Numbered from the stretch's first letter, positions 1-8,294 are shown. The stretch is DNA of 64,000 bases from Planctomycetaceae bacterium (GCA_020638975.1 JACKHN010000010.1:62001-126000), one strand, 5' to 3'. Translations and numbers: made by a program. Notes: generated by a model not told the origin, from the sequence alone.

Positions 1-214
1 CTCCAGTGAACAGTCAAGATTCGATGCGTCGTTGCTTCCGGGACGACACAACTTCTAACAACTTGTCGACAGCGAGTGGTGGATTCTACCCGCTTGGGAA
101 AAATGCAGCAATCTTTGCAAGATGTGCGAGAATGCGCGTGCTTCGATCCTTCTTCGAAACGACAAACGCCGCGCGAGGCGGCGTTTGCTGGATCGATTTT
201 CTGGAGATGCGTCG
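1..214. other. non-coding stretch at window edge
   Basis: I see no convincing gene here. The short open frames have no ribosome binding site and no protein-like composition. The only structured element is the hairpin at 163-187, listed separately. Confidence 0.5.
163..187 (-). terminator. strong hairpin, probable terminator of the fba/small-protein unit
   Basis: A perfect 10-bp inverted repeat (163-172 with 178-187, arm CAAACGCCGC) closes a 5-base loop. It lies 28 bases past the stop of the small minus-strand gene that ends at 215. On the minus strand the sequence after it is only moderately T-rich (TCGTTTCG), so this is a hairpin without a classic U tract. A terminator role is inferred from position and stem strength. 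Confidence 0.5.
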
Positions 215-361
215 CTACTCGGTATAGTTCGGATCGCCTTTCGTGGAATCGATTACCCACGGCAACCAGCACAAGCAGGGGCCGGTCATGAACAGTAACA
301 GCGCGAACAATATTACCCCCGTCTGATTTAATCCTGCAAAAACAGGTTTCCCTTGCGGCAT
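215..361 (-). CDS. very small single-pass membrane protein
   Basis: A 48-residue protein starting at the ATG at 361, which has a GGGAGAG ribosome binding site about 8 bases upstream. A longer frame from 469 would overlap the end of fba and adds a basic, unlikely leader. The sequence shows a short polar N-terminus (MPQGKPVFAGLNQTG), one hydrophobic helix at about residues 15-36 with Cys and Pro in its second half (GPCLCWLPW), and a short acidic tail. It lies 85 bases downstream of the aldolase gene on the same strand and may be co-transcribed. Its function is unknown. The good ribosome binding site and clean membrane segment are the reasons to call it a gene. Confidence 0.6.
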   Translation of the reverse strand: MPQGKPVFAGLNQTGVILFALLLFMTGPCLCWLPWVIDSTKGDPNYTE

Positions 362-446
362 TGCAAACTCTCCCGGTGATCGGAATCGAAGTTTAGTAGT
401 CAAACATCTTACCGAATCCGACCTTAACGTCAAATTGTTGAACGAT

Positions 447-1451
447 CTATTGCGGAACCTTGCGAGCATTCCCTGCTTGGCCGAAGGCAGTCATGCGCGC
501 GATGCAGACTTGCTTCATGGCTTCGCGAGCTGGCTTGAGGTAGTCGCGGGGATCGAACTTTTCGGGGCTCTCCGTCAGCACCTTGCGAATGGCACCGGTG
601 ATGGCTAGCCGATTGTCCGTATCGACATTGATCTTTCGTACGCCGTGCTTGATTCCTAGTTGGATCTCTTCGACGGGTACGCCCCACGTTTGACGGATCG
701 CTCCGCCATGAGCGTTGATGATGTCCTGCAGCTCCTGCGGAACGGACGAACTGCCGTGCATCACCAAGTGGCAATTGGGGAGACGCTTGTGGATCTCGAT
801 GATGCGATCCATGGCCAACGTCTCGCCGGTTGGCTTGCGTGTGAACTTGTACGCACCGTGGCTCGTGCCGATGGCAACGGCCAAAGCATCGCAGCCCGTG
901 TCGGCAACGAATCGCTCGGCTTCGTCAGGGTCCGTCAGCAACTGATCGTGAGACAATTGACCAACCGCACCGTGGCCATCTTCCTGCTCGCCTTCGCCCG
1001 ACTCGAGCGATCCAAGACAGCCGAGTTCACCCTCGACGGAAACATTCTTGGCGTGGGCAAGCTTGACGACTTCTGCAGTGACCTTCACGTTGTAGGCGTA
1101 GTCTGCTGGCGTCTTACCATCTTCCTTAAGCGAGCCGTCCATCATCACTGAAGTAAAACCGTTCTCGATGGCACTCATGCACGTCGCGACACTGTTGCCA
1201 TGGTCCTGGTGCATGACGATCGGAATGTGCGGATACAACTCGGCGGCTGCCAGCATTAAGTGCCGCAGGTAGTTATCCTGCGAGTAGGATCGGGCTCCGC
1301 GCGACGCTTGGATGATGACCGGCGAATCGGTTTCGTCGGCAGCCTCCATGATCGACTGGATTTGCTCCATGTTGTTGACATTGAAAGCGGCGACGCCATA
1401 GTTGTTTTCGGCGGCGTGGTCGAGTAGCGTACGCAGGGGGATTAAGGCCAT
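447..1451 (-). CDS. fba: class II fructose-bisphosphate aldolase
   Basis: Cleaves fructose-1,6-bisphosphate to glyceraldehyde-3-phosphate and dihydroxyacetone phosphate, reversibly, in glycolysis and gluconeogenesis in the cytoplasm. The 334 residues fit the zinc-dependent class II family. The N-terminal AAFNVNNMEQ substrate loop, the HQDHG motif at about 81-85 (zinc ligand and catalytic Asp), EGELG at about 140-144, the HGSSS phosphate loop and INVDTD near the C-terminus are all present. The start has a strong GAGGAG ribosome binding site. The long C-terminal half with IRQTWGVPVEE fits the longer 'B-type' class II enzymes. The gene is monocistronic or followed by the small membrane protein gene. 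Confidence 0.96.
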   Translation of the reverse strand: MALIPLRTLLDHAAENNYGVAAFNVNNMEQIQSIMEAADETDSPVIIQASRGARSYSQDNYLRHLMLAAAELYPHIPIVMHQDHGNSVATCMSAIENGFTSVMMDGSLKEDGKTPADYAYNVKVTAEVVKLAHAKNVSVEGELGCLGSLESGEGEQEDGHGAVGQLSHDQLLTDPDEAERFVADTGCDALAVAIGTSHGAYKFTRKPTGETLAMDRIIEIHKRLPNCHLVMHGSSSVPQELQDIINAHGGAIRQTWGVPVEEIQLGIKHGVRKINVDTDNRLAITGAIRKVLTESPEKFDPRDYLKPAREAMKQVCIARMTAFGQAGNARKVPQ

Positions 1452-1553
1452 TCTGGTCTCCTCAGATTCAATGGGTTCCTCAAACGCGGAGGAAGCCCTT
1501 GATTATCGGGATGACCCTGATCCCCGCAATGCCCCGTTTGCCTTGGGAACGGT

Positions 1554-2408
1554 TCAATCGAGTGGCGTGGCGAGGGGTGCTGCGGTTTGTTCTGGTGCGA
1601 ACAAGTCGTCGTATTGAGTTTGCGCAAGCCGTATCAGGAGAATCAGCCGTTCCGATGTATCGCCCGTTCCGCGCACAAACAACAGACTGCCAATCCCTTT
1701 GGGTTCGTCGCTGCTGGTGACGAGCAACGTCTGCCCGGGCGAGAGCACGGCGGACACTCGTAACGGGTCAAAGGCACTTGTCTGGCGACCCACGTCGTGG
1801 CGCAGCGTGCCATTGCCGGGAACCCACTGGTGTTTCACTTCGCCGTGCTTGATCTCGGGGACTAGTTCGACACGAACCGTCCCATCGCCAGATGGATAAC
1901 TGCGTACGGCGAACAGTGCTTGGCCTTCGTTGAAGGTTTCCGCTCGAACACGTCCTTCTTCACTGAACAGAACCACTTTACGCCCGGTGATCTCGGGCAC
2001 GACAATCAAGTCGGAGCGTTCGCCCGAACGATTCTGTAATTTGCGGTAAACCGCCGTGACGCTATCCGTCGACAACGACTCGCCCTCACCCAAGGGTTGA
2101 TCGCGACGAGCGGCACCCATGAGGTCTCGAAGTTCGTCCGGCAACTGCGTGCCGACCACTCCGCAGCGAATTCCGTTGGCAGTCAGGTTGCGTCGCGTGT
2201 CAGAGTCGAAAAGTTGTTCATCGGTTTTCTGCCAGAGCCCGTCGACTGGATGCCCAGGCGGCACTCGCACGAATGCCGCTTCCAAGACAACACTGTCGTG
2301 TGGCAACCGTGGGATTGGCAACTCGGGTACGGTTGTCGCCGACCAAGTCGAACAGCCCGCCACCAATGCAAGGGCCAGAATCGCAAAGCTTCGGCGCTCG
2401 ATCAACAT
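1554..2408 (-). CDS. putative lipoprotein of unknown function
   Basis: About 284 residues if started at the ATG at 2408. This start puts a lipoprotein signal peptide at the N-terminus: basic MLIERRS, a hydrophobic core and the lipobox LVAGC, with Cys at about residue 19. The open frame extends to 2489, but the extra residues are Arg/Pro-rich and would spoil the signal peptide. The mature part is mixed alpha/beta with no motif I recognise. The segment PPGHPVDGLWQKTDEQ and a C-terminal half rich in beta strands are its most distinctive parts. A GGAGG lies about 15 bases from the chosen start, which is rather far. It is likely envelope-anchored. No function is assigned. Confidence 0.7.
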   Translation of the reverse strand: MLIERRSFAILALALVAGCSTWSATTVPELPIPRLPHDSVVLEAAFVRVPPGHPVDGLWQKTDEQLFDSDTRRNLTANGIRCGVVGTQLPDELRDLMGAARRDQPLGEGESLSTDSVTAVYRKLQNRSGERSDLIVVPEITGRKVVLFSEEGRVRAETFNEGQALFAVRSYPSGDGTVRVELVPEIKHGEVKHQWVPGNGTLRHDVGRQTSAFDPLRVSAVLSPGQTLLVTSSDEPKGIGSLLFVRGTGDTSERLILLIRLAQTQYDDLFAPEQTAAPLATPLD

Positions 2409-3321
2409 GCGTTCACAAGCCACCCTCCGCCACGCGCGCGGCGGTCGCGCAATGGGGTGCTTCACCGAGCTTGGGTGCCATGGAAACATGAGAATTCAGA
2501 CGAGACCTTAGAGCTCTGGTCGATTGGACGCGAGAAATGGCGGCGAATCGTACTAGAAGTTGCGGCGCACCGTCAACGGAAGAAAGGAGCTCGCGGACGG
2601 GGCGCTTTGTCGAGCCTGCATTTACCGCAGCGGACGCACATGCATGCTGTGCCAGCCCGACGCGGGTAAGTTAGTCCAATCGGGTGGTCGCAGTGACAAC
2701 AATTTAGTGAACTCCACACCGAATCCTGTCGGTGACTATCGACGCGACACCGTACGGCATGATTTTTATTGCACTCGCAATGGTCTCGTATCCGGCGAGT
2801 CCGAACGGCGAACGTCTTTTGCAGTTCACTTGATGTTCTACTATGTCATGCGAGCCGGTACGTCATGCGAGCCGATGACGTCCGTTGACATCAAGCCTTT
2901 GCCATGTACGTAGCGGTCGCAACGTTCGGCCCTCGTTGGGACAGGAACGGCGTTCGCCATCCGCTACGAACGAGCCCCATGACGGAAGCAGACAAGGATG
3001 ACATTGACCGTCGCGTCTCTGATCTCTTCTGGAATTATGTCCCCGCCAACGAGGGCGAAGCACTCGCCAGACTCCATACCGAGTTTGGCATTGTCGAAGA
3101 ATGAAATGGGCGGCGGATTGGACGTGGCACGAAGTGCCATTTCCTCCACGGGAGTGTGTTGAGGATCAAGGACGAAGAACGGGCCGGAGAAGCCTACTCA
3201 GGCGTTTTGCCCTTCATGGGCTCGCCAAATAGTTTTGCAGGATTCTGCCTCAACTGAGCCGTAGGTACTAGAACGCACCGCGAGACGCGGATGTTTTTAA
3301 GCACTCTCTGCGAAAAGAGAG
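2409..3321. other. long intergenic region between lipoprotein gene and tRNA-Glu
   Basis: Roughly 900 bases with no recognised gene. A 13-base direct repeat GTCATGCGAGCCG occurs at 2845-2857 and 2862-2874. A short protein-like open frame at 2979-3104 is listed separately at low confidence. Other open frames here are arginine-rich shadows. Confidence 0.5.
2979..3104 (+). CDS. possible small acidic protein or gene remnant
   Basis: A 41-codon frame whose translation looks protein-like: an acidic helix-forming start (MTEADKDDIDRRVSD), an aromatic centre (LFWNYVPANEG) and an amphipathic end. It has no clear ribosome binding site. It is more acidic and less arginine-rich than the random frames around it, which is the only support. 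It could equally be the decayed end of a lost gene. I do not recognise a family. Confidence 0.22.
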   Translation: MTEADKDDIDRRVSDLFWNYVPANEGEALARLHTEFGIVEE

Positions 3322-3323
3322 TG
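3302..3323 (-). terminator. hairpin at the 3' end of tRNA-Glu
   Basis: An 8-bp perfect stem (3302-3309 with 3316-3323, arm CACTCTCT) with a 6-base loop touches the last two bases of the tRNA on the minus strand. It may end transcription or guide 3' trimming. No strong U run follows, so the terminator call is tentative. Confidence 0.4.
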
Positions 3324-3394
3324 ACCCCAACGGGACTCGAACCCGTGTTGCCGGCGTGAAAGGCCGGAGTCCTAGACCGCTAGACGATGGGGCC
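3322..3394 (-). tRNA. tRNA-Glu (anticodon UUC)
   Basis: Reading the minus strand gives a complete 73-base cloverleaf. The 7-bp acceptor stem begins GGCCCCA and includes one G-U pair. The anticodon stem CCGGC/GCCGG encloses the loop CTTTCAC with anticodon TTC. The T arm is ACGGG/CCCGT around TTCGAGT, and A is the discriminator base. CCA is not encoded. It decodes GAA and GAG. Confidence 0.96.
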
Positions 3395-3592
3395 AGAATC
3401 GCTGCCAAGCAGTGATCGTAAGTCGTTATTTAAAGAGTGTTATCGCTGCGAGTCAAGCCGGGGTCGGTTTCGACGACGTAGCATCCACGAAGATCGCAGT
3501 TGAAAGCTCAGAGCGACATGGCGTCGCGGGGACGCAGAAGGCGGAGTGAAAGGCGGTGGGGCAGGAAAGAGAGAGGCAGTAAAAGCAACGAC

Positions 3593-3802
3593 TTAGCCGT
3601 TGGTCTCGTTGGTTGAATCTCCTTCGACGGACGCTTGTTCGTTCCGCTTGATCGCGTCATAAACTTCGCGGCGGTGGACAGGCACTTCCTTCGGAGCTTC
3701 CACTCCTAGTCGAACCTTGTCGCCTCGGATTTCCACCACAACGATCGTGATGTCATTATTAATGACAATACTTTCGTTTTTCTTGCGGGATAAAACTAAC
3801 AT
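3593..3802 (-). CDS. csrA: carbon storage regulator CsrA
   Basis: A small RNA-binding protein that binds GGA-containing leaders and controls translation or stability of target mRNAs. The 69 residues open with the family signature MLVLSRKKNESIVI, continue with strands ending in VRLGVEAPKEVPVHR (the RNA-binding face) and finish with an acidic Thr/Glu-rich tail. An AAGGA box lies 7 bases before the ATG. The gene is alone, between tRNA-Glu and a long non-coding stretch. Targets cannot be told from the sequence. Confidence 0.95.
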   Translation of the reverse strand: MLVLSRKKNESIVINNDITIVVVEIRGDKVRLGVEAPKEVPVHRREVYDAIKRNEQASVEGDSTNETNG

Positions 3803-4098
3803 CGTCCATTCCTTGTAACGCTGCCGCTTTACTCGCGGCGGATGGCCTGAAGATCCTTATAATCAGCGGCACCAGCAAAACTCCTGGAATCGCATTTTTC
3901 GGTAACGTGCTGCTCTCAAACTAAAGCCACATCAACGCTTGCGCGCATCGTCAGTCTTCCCTCCACTCTACGTGCTGCCTTAGCGTAGTCAAGCAAAGCC
4001 CGCGCCCGCTCGCGGATTTTCGGGTGAAATGTCGGAGCGGATGGGTTACGACTGCTACCGCCGCCGAAGGCTCTTTATTTAACGCAGCTTTACACGCG

Positions 4099-4132
4099 AC
4101 GTTCACAATCCTGTAAAGTGTGTTGTGAACGT
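4099..4132. repeat. 10-bp inverted repeat, possible operator or stem-loop
   Basis: ACGTTCACAA (4099-4108) is perfectly mirrored at 4123-4132, with 14 bases between the arms. It sits in the intergenic region about 300 bases from csrA and 480 bases from nuoI. It could be a regulator site or an RNA hairpin; no regulator is indicated nearby. Confidence 0.4.
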
Positions 4133-4538
4133 TGCTTACATCCGAGTAGACAGCCATCTCGCACTTATTAATTCGCCCGCCGAAACTTACCGCTACAACG
4201 GGGAGGGCGTAGTTGCCGGGCCAATTGCTGGCAACTGCCGGCCTGGAGGAAGGAGTTTCGCGCCATCGGACTCCTGGGTCGCGCACAGGGACACTTTCGC
4301 ATGGATCGGCAGACCGCCTATCGCGCACGCCAGATCGCTGATGAGCTCTCCAAGACGTAAGCTTTCAGTTTGCGATCCAGCTTCTTTGCGAGCTGGAAAC
4401 TGACGCCGCTTACTTCTCGGTCGATGCTTACGCTCGACAACCTCGCCGCATTCAGCAAATTTCCGTAGCGACATGTACGATGTGATCATGGTTAGTACCA
4501 TCGTCGTGAAGACCTTCGCGTAGATGCTCGATCGGCGC

Positions 4539-4566
4539 TTGCGGAGTTGGGTAAGCTCCCTATAAT
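4539..4566 (+). promoter_or_regulatory. sigma-70-like promoter of the nuo operon
   Basis: A perfect -10 box TATAAT (4561-4566) follows a weak -35 box TTGCGG (4539-4544) at 16 bases. The nuoI ATG lies 45 bases downstream. Position and the full -10 match support it as the promoter of the complex I operon. Confidence 0.5.
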
Positions 4567-4611
4567 TCAGCGTTGGTCCCCGAAGCTGCAACTCTTTCTT
4601 GGACACGATTG

Positions 4612-5139
4612 ATGTTGGATTGGTTTAGAAATGTCGGCGTTGCGGTTTATACCGTGGGCCACGGGATGTGGGTGACGTTGCGTTACTGGCTGATCACCTA
4701 CAAGTCAGATCGAGGTACGTTTACCGATCAGTTCGAGTATCCCGAGAAGCCGGTCCCCGTCGCGGCTCGCTACCGGGGATTTCATCGTTACGACTTAACG
4801 ACTTGCATCGCGTGTGATCAGTGTGCCAAAGCCTGTCCCGTGGACTGCATCTACATCGGCAAAGAACGCGTCGAAGGTGCGAAGGGCTTTAAGGTTACGG
4901 GATTTACGATTGACTATTCCAAGTGCATGTTTTGTGCGCTTTGTGTTGAGCCGTGCCCCGTGGATTGCATCTTCATGGGTGCAACCCATGATTTGAGCTG
5001 TTACAGCCGAGATGGATGCATTGTTGACTTCTCGCGTCTGCCGACCGATGTCGCGTGGGGGCGATCGACGCTGAATCCAACAGCGGTTGCTGAGTCAAAA
5101 GTGCTGGTAGAACCCGTTCACGGTGGGCCGAATCAGTAG
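4612..5139 (+). CDS. nuoI: NADH-quinone oxidoreductase subunit I (two 4Fe-4S clusters)
   Basis: The ferredoxin-like subunit of complex I that passes electrons through clusters N6a and N6b toward the quinone site. In the 175-residue protein, two classic cluster motifs, CIACDQCAKACPVDC and CMFCALCVEPCPVDC, are spaced as in the family. The N-terminal amphipathic helix (LDWFRNVGVAVYTVGHG) fits the membrane-facing end. I chose the ATG at 4612; an upstream TTG at 4573 would leave almost no leader after the -10 box. No strong ribosome binding site is visible. Unusually, nuoI stands first in the operon, not after nuoH. Confidence 0.94.
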   Translation: MLDWFRNVGVAVYTVGHGMWVTLRYWLITYKSDRGTFTDQFEYPEKPVPVAARYRGFHRYDLTTCIACDQCAKACPVDCIYIGKERVEGAKGFKVTGFTIDYSKCMFCALCVEPCPVDCIFMGATHDLSCYSRDGCIVDFSRLPTDVAWGRSTLNPTAVAESKVLVEPVHGGPNQ

Positions 5140-5195
5140 AATTGACGTATAATTACTGTTGGGTCGGCCACTATTACCGTTCCGTGAGTTTTACG

Positions 5196-5663
5196 ATGTC
5201 GCCTGACAAATATACTCCCGCAAAGATCTTCACCGTCGAGGAGGCGAACGCTCGCTTGCCTCTCGTACGCGTGATCGTGAGCGATTTGATGCAGCTCGCG
5301 ACGGAGTTGTCTGATCGACGCGAACGGCTTAGCCGGCTTTCCCGCAAGCGAAGCGGAGGCTCATCGGATGTTTATCAGGCAGAAGTTGAGCAAGTCGAGC
5401 AAGAGTTAGAAAAAGAGAGCGAGCGACTCGCCGATTACTTGCGTGAGTTGCTGGAGTTGGGCGTCGAGCCGAAGAGCGCGATGGCGGGCTTAGTGGATTT
5501 CCCCGCGATGATCGACGGCAAGCTTGCCTATCTGTGCTGGAAATACGACGAGCCGGAAGTGCTCTATTGGCACTCCCTCGAAGGTGGTTTCGCCGGGCGT
5601 CAGTCGCTGACCGCAGACTCTGCGACCGGCTCTGATCATTCTGACGGCTTGCTCGACGCATAA
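5196..5663 (+). CDS. DUF2203 family protein
   Basis: About 155 residues from the ATG at 5196. The N-terminal part (KIFTVEEANARLPLVR) and the later MAGLVDFPAMIDGKLAYLCW and WHSLEGGFAGR blocks match my memory of the DUF2203 family. Between them lies a charged, probably coiled-coil segment (about residues 30-85) rich in Glu, Arg and Leu. The protein is soluble and has no cysteine cluster. It is inserted between nuoI and nuoA in the same direction, so it is probably co-transcribed with complex I. Its role, possibly in assembly, is not known and this is only inference. An upstream frame start at 5142 is less likely because it would lie 3 bases after nuoI. Confidence 0.75.
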   Translation: MSPDKYTPAKIFTVEEANARLPLVRVIVSDLMQLATELSDRRERLSRLSRKRSGGSSDVYQAEVEQVEQELEKESERLADYLRELLELGVEPKSAMAGLVDFPAMIDGKLAYLCWKYDEPEVLYWHSLEGGFAGRQSLTADSATGSDHSDGLLDA

Positions 5664-5720
5664 CTCACCGCCAGTCGGCACTGCCAGAACCGCTCCTTCG
5701 CAGTGATTTCTCGTGGTGGC

Positions 5721-5748
5721 TTGCAAGATCGCAGTCCACGTCTACAAT
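5721..5748 (+). promoter_or_regulatory. possible internal promoter before nuoA
   Basis: TTGCAA (5721-5726, four of six) and TACAAT (5743-5748, five of six) are 16 bases apart, 51 bases before the nuoA ATG, in the 136-base gap after the DUF2203 gene. It could let nuoA-N be transcribed apart from nuoI. Confidence 0.4.
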
Positions 5749-5799
5749 TCGAGACTTGTATTCTCAGCTTCTTCCTCGACGCAGATTGTTAGGCGCTGG

Positions 5800-6474
5800 A
5801 TGTCAGCATTTGCCTCCTCGATTGGAATCGTTGCCTACCTGGCGCTGTTTGCCAGCGTGGGCCTCATCTTCTTGTTTGTGAACTTGCTCGTCGGGCGATT
5901 TCTTCGCCCCCACGACCCGCATGCAGAGAAGCTCGAAATCTACGAATGCGGTGAACCGACCATTGGTTCCAGCTTCGTGCAGTTCGACTTGCGGTTCTAT
6001 GTGGTCGCGTTGCTGTTCATTATTTTCGATGTCGAAGTCGCGTTCTTCTTTCCGTGGGCGACGGTCTTCGGCAAGTCGACGCACATGATGGATAAGGATT
6101 TTCCGGTTGCCGTTGCGACGGCAGATGGCGTTGAATTATCGGATTCGGCTCGACTGCTTTATCAAGAGATGGGAGTTCGCAATCCGGTCGTTCCTGACTC
6201 GATCCCCACAAGCCTTCAGCCCACACTGGGTGAGCCGGCGGGCAATCTAACGCTAACGGAAGTCGAGTCGGTCACTCGTGAAGGTGCTCGCCAACTCGCG
6301 TTCGTCACGATCGTCGATATCGTTGTCTTCTTTGCGATCTTGCTGGTTGGGTTCGCGTATGTGTGGAAACGCGGCGATCTTGACTGGGTGCGAGCCGTCA
6401 GTCAGGAGCGAGCTCAGCAGCGGCGTGGCCCTCCTGTTGACGCTCTCGAAGATGAGCCTGCGCTGTCAGCCTAA
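5800..6474 (+). CDS. nuoA: NADH-quinone oxidoreductase subunit A, with a long loop insertion
   Basis: Membrane subunit of complex I near the quinone-binding site. The family core is clear: TM1 (IVAYLALFASVGLIFLFV), the conserved loop EIYECGEP with its cysteine, TM2 containing FDVEVAFFFPWA, and TM3 (VDIVVFFAILLVGFAYVW). The protein is 224 residues against about 120-150 usually. The excess is an insertion of about 65 residues (roughly 95-162) between TM2 and TM3, plus a polar C-terminal tail. The ATG at 5800 directly precedes TM1. An in-frame start further up adds no conserved sequence. The next gene is nuoC; nuoB, which normally follows, is absent. Confidence 0.92.
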   Translation: MSAFASSIGIVAYLALFASVGLIFLFVNLLVGRFLRPHDPHAEKLEIYECGEPTIGSSFVQFDLRFYVVALLFIIFDVEVAFFFPWATVFGKSTHMMDKDFPVAVATADGVELSDSARLLYQEMGVRNPVVPDSIPTSLQPTLGEPAGNLTLTEVESVTREGARQLAFVTIVDIVVFFAILLVGFAYVWKRGDLDWVRAVSQERAQQRRGPPVDALEDEPALSA

Positions 6475-6524
6475 CGAAGCTTTCTTTTTGCGAAGCCGAT
6501 TCGCTTCGCGGGTGACTTGAATAA

Positions 6525-7055
6525 ATGAGCGGACAGAATCTAGTTGAGCGGTTATCGAAGCGCTTTGGCGACAAGATCACCGGGTCCAACCTCGAAGCGA
6601 TCGATCCATGGATCGAAGTTTCACCTGATGGCATCGCCGAGGTATGCGAGTACCTTCGCGATGATGCCGAGCTTCGCTTGAATCTGTTGAATTGTATTAC
6701 TGGTGTTGATTACTTCATGGCCGATCCCAAGAAGGCCGCCAAAGCTGGCTGGGAACCGCACACGGAAGTCGTCTATCACTTGTCGAGTACGCTGAATAAG
6801 CACTCGCTCGTTTTGAAGGTGATACTGCCCCGATGGAAAGATGGTGTTGAGGGTGAGCTGCCGGAGGTTTTATCGGTTTCGGGCGTTTACAACACCGCCA
6901 ATTGGCACGAGCGAGAAGTCTATGATCTTTCTGGCGTGAGGTTCGTGGGGCATCCCAATCTCCGCCGCATTCTCTGTCCCGAGGATTGGGTCGGTTATCC
7001 GCTCCGCAAGGATTACGAGATGCCACTTGAATACCACGGCATCCGCGGAAGATAG
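6525..7055 (+). CDS. nuoC: NADH-quinone oxidoreductase subunit C
   Basis: The 30-kDa-type hydrophilic subunit that helps build the quinone-reducing arm of complex I. At 176 residues it matches the stand-alone subunit (not fused to NuoD). The C-terminal signature is intact: ANWHEREVYDLSGVRFVGH followed by LRRILCPEDWVGYPLRKDY. The N-terminal half has the expected alpha/beta fold with ITGVDYF. It begins 50 bases after nuoA, leaving no room for nuoB. Confidence 0.94.
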   Translation: MSGQNLVERLSKRFGDKITGSNLEAIDPWIEVSPDGIAEVCEYLRDDAELRLNLLNCITGVDYFMADPKKAAKAGWEPHTEVVYHLSSTLNKHSLVLKVILPRWKDGVEGELPEVLSVSGVYNTANWHEREVYDLSGVRFVGHPNLRRILCPEDWVGYPLRKDYEMPLEYHGIRGR

Positions 7056-7088
7056 TCAAGTAAGCCCAAGACATAGTAGGACCGAAAC

Positions 7089-8294
7089 ATGGCAACACAA
7101 CTCGATGACGCACGGATCATCGAATTCGACGTCCGCACCGACGAGATGCTCGTCAACATGGGACCACAGCACCCGAGTACGCACGGCGTGCTGCGATTGG
7201 TGCTGCGAACCGATGGCGAAATTGTTTCTGAGGTCGAACCGCATCTCGGCTACTTGCATCGTTGTGCCGAGAAAATCGGCGAGAATCTGACGCCTCGGCA
7301 ATGGATTCCCTACACTGATCGCATGGACTATCTGGCCGGGATGAATATGAATCTCGGTTGGTCGCTGTGTGTCGAGAAGCTGATCGAGCACGATTTATCC
7401 GAGAAGGCCAAGCATCTGCGAGTAATCATCGCCGAGATGGGCCGGATCGCCAGTCACCTGGTCGGCATGGGGGCTTATGGCCTCGACCTCGGCACCTTCA
7501 GCCCCTTTCTCTACGCGTTCCGCGAGCGCGAGAAGATCTTAGATCTTTTTGAAGAGGCTTGCGGTGCACGGTTGACGTACAGCTATCTCACACCTGGTGG
7601 AGCGACCGCCGACCTACCAAACGGCTGGCTGCAGAAATGCTCCGCTTTTCTCGATCAATTCGAGCCGGTGATTCAAGAGTATCACGCGCTGCTCACGACC
7701 AACGCGATCTTCGTCAAGCGGACGGCTGCGATCGGCGTTATGTCGGGCGAGATGGCGGTCGACTATGGTTGCACGGGCCCTGTGTTACGCGGAAGTGGTG
7801 TCGACTACGACCTGCGGCGCGATGGTGAAGAGCGTTATACCGAGATGTATGACGGCTATGCGTTTGAGGTGATCGTCCAGAAAGAAGGCCATTATCCGAA
7901 GGACCACGATTATCCCGCGATTCCTAAGGAAGCAGTGCTCGGCGACTGTTGGCATCGCTTCTATGTTCGCATGCTGGAGGTCGTTCAGGCCGTCGATCTC
8001 GTTCGGCAAGCGATTGACCGATACAGCACTGCGAGTGGCGACTGGGGTGTGCCGATCAAATTGACGCATAAGCTGCCGAAGGGTGAAGTTTACCTGGAGA
8101 CGGAAGCTCCTCGCGGTCAGATGGGTTTTTATTTGGTCAGCGATGGCAACGCGATTCCGTGGCGAGTTCGCGCGAGAAGCAGTTGCTTCTGCAATCTTTC
8201 CGTGACTTCAGAGCTTTGCCGTGGTTGCTTGATCGCCGATGTGCCGGCGATCGTGGGGTCGCTGGATGTTGTGATGGGTGAGATTGATCGATAG
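7089..8294 (+). CDS. nuoD: NADH-quinone oxidoreductase subunit D
   Basis: The 49-kDa-type subunit that forms most of the quinone pocket of complex I together with NuoB. The 401 residues contain the N-terminal NMGPQHPSTHGVLRLVL motif, GYLHRCAEKIGE, the PYTDRMDYLAGM quinone-site stretch and the C-terminal end DVVMGEIDR. The length is normal. The partner NuoB must be encoded elsewhere because this operon lacks it. It starts 33 bases after nuoC. A gap of 185 bases follows before nuoH in which I recognise nothing. Confidence 0.96.
   Translation: MATQLDDARIIEFDVRTDEMLVNMGPQHPSTHGVLRLVLRTDGEIVSEVEPHLGYLHRCAEKIGENLTPRQWIPYTDRMDYLAGMNMNLGWSLCVEKLIEHDLSEKAKHLRVIIAEMGRIASHLVGMGAYGLDLGTFSPFLYAFREREKILDLFEEACGARLTYSYLTPGGATADLPNGWLQKCSAFLDQFEPVIQEYHALLTTNAIFVKRTAAIGVMSGEMAVDYGCTGPVLRGSGVDYDLRRDGEERYTEMYDGYAFEVIVQKEGHYPKDHDYPAIPKEAVLGDCWHRFYVRMLEVVQAVDLVRQAIDRYSTASGDWGVPIKLTHKLPKGEVYLETEAPRGQMGFYLVSDGNAIPWRVRARSSCFCNLSVTSELCRGCLIADVPAIVGSLDVVMGEIDR

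Larger units (their letters stand above)
3803..4611. other. long intergenic region upstream of the nuo operon
   Basis: About 800 bases without a supported gene. It separates the leftward csrA from the rightward nuoI and must hold both promoters. It contains the inverted repeat at 4099-4132 and the promoter at 4539-4566, listed separately. Open frames here are low-complexity shadows. Confidence 0.55.

Noticed and set aside
4193..4606. 137-codon minus-strand frame before nuoI
   Set aside because: It overlaps the nuo promoter, has no motif and shows random composition.
5148..5153. Second TATAAT box just after nuoI
   Set aside because: No acceptable -35 box lies 15-19 bases upstream, and it is only 43 bases before the DUF2203 ATG. 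Probably chance.
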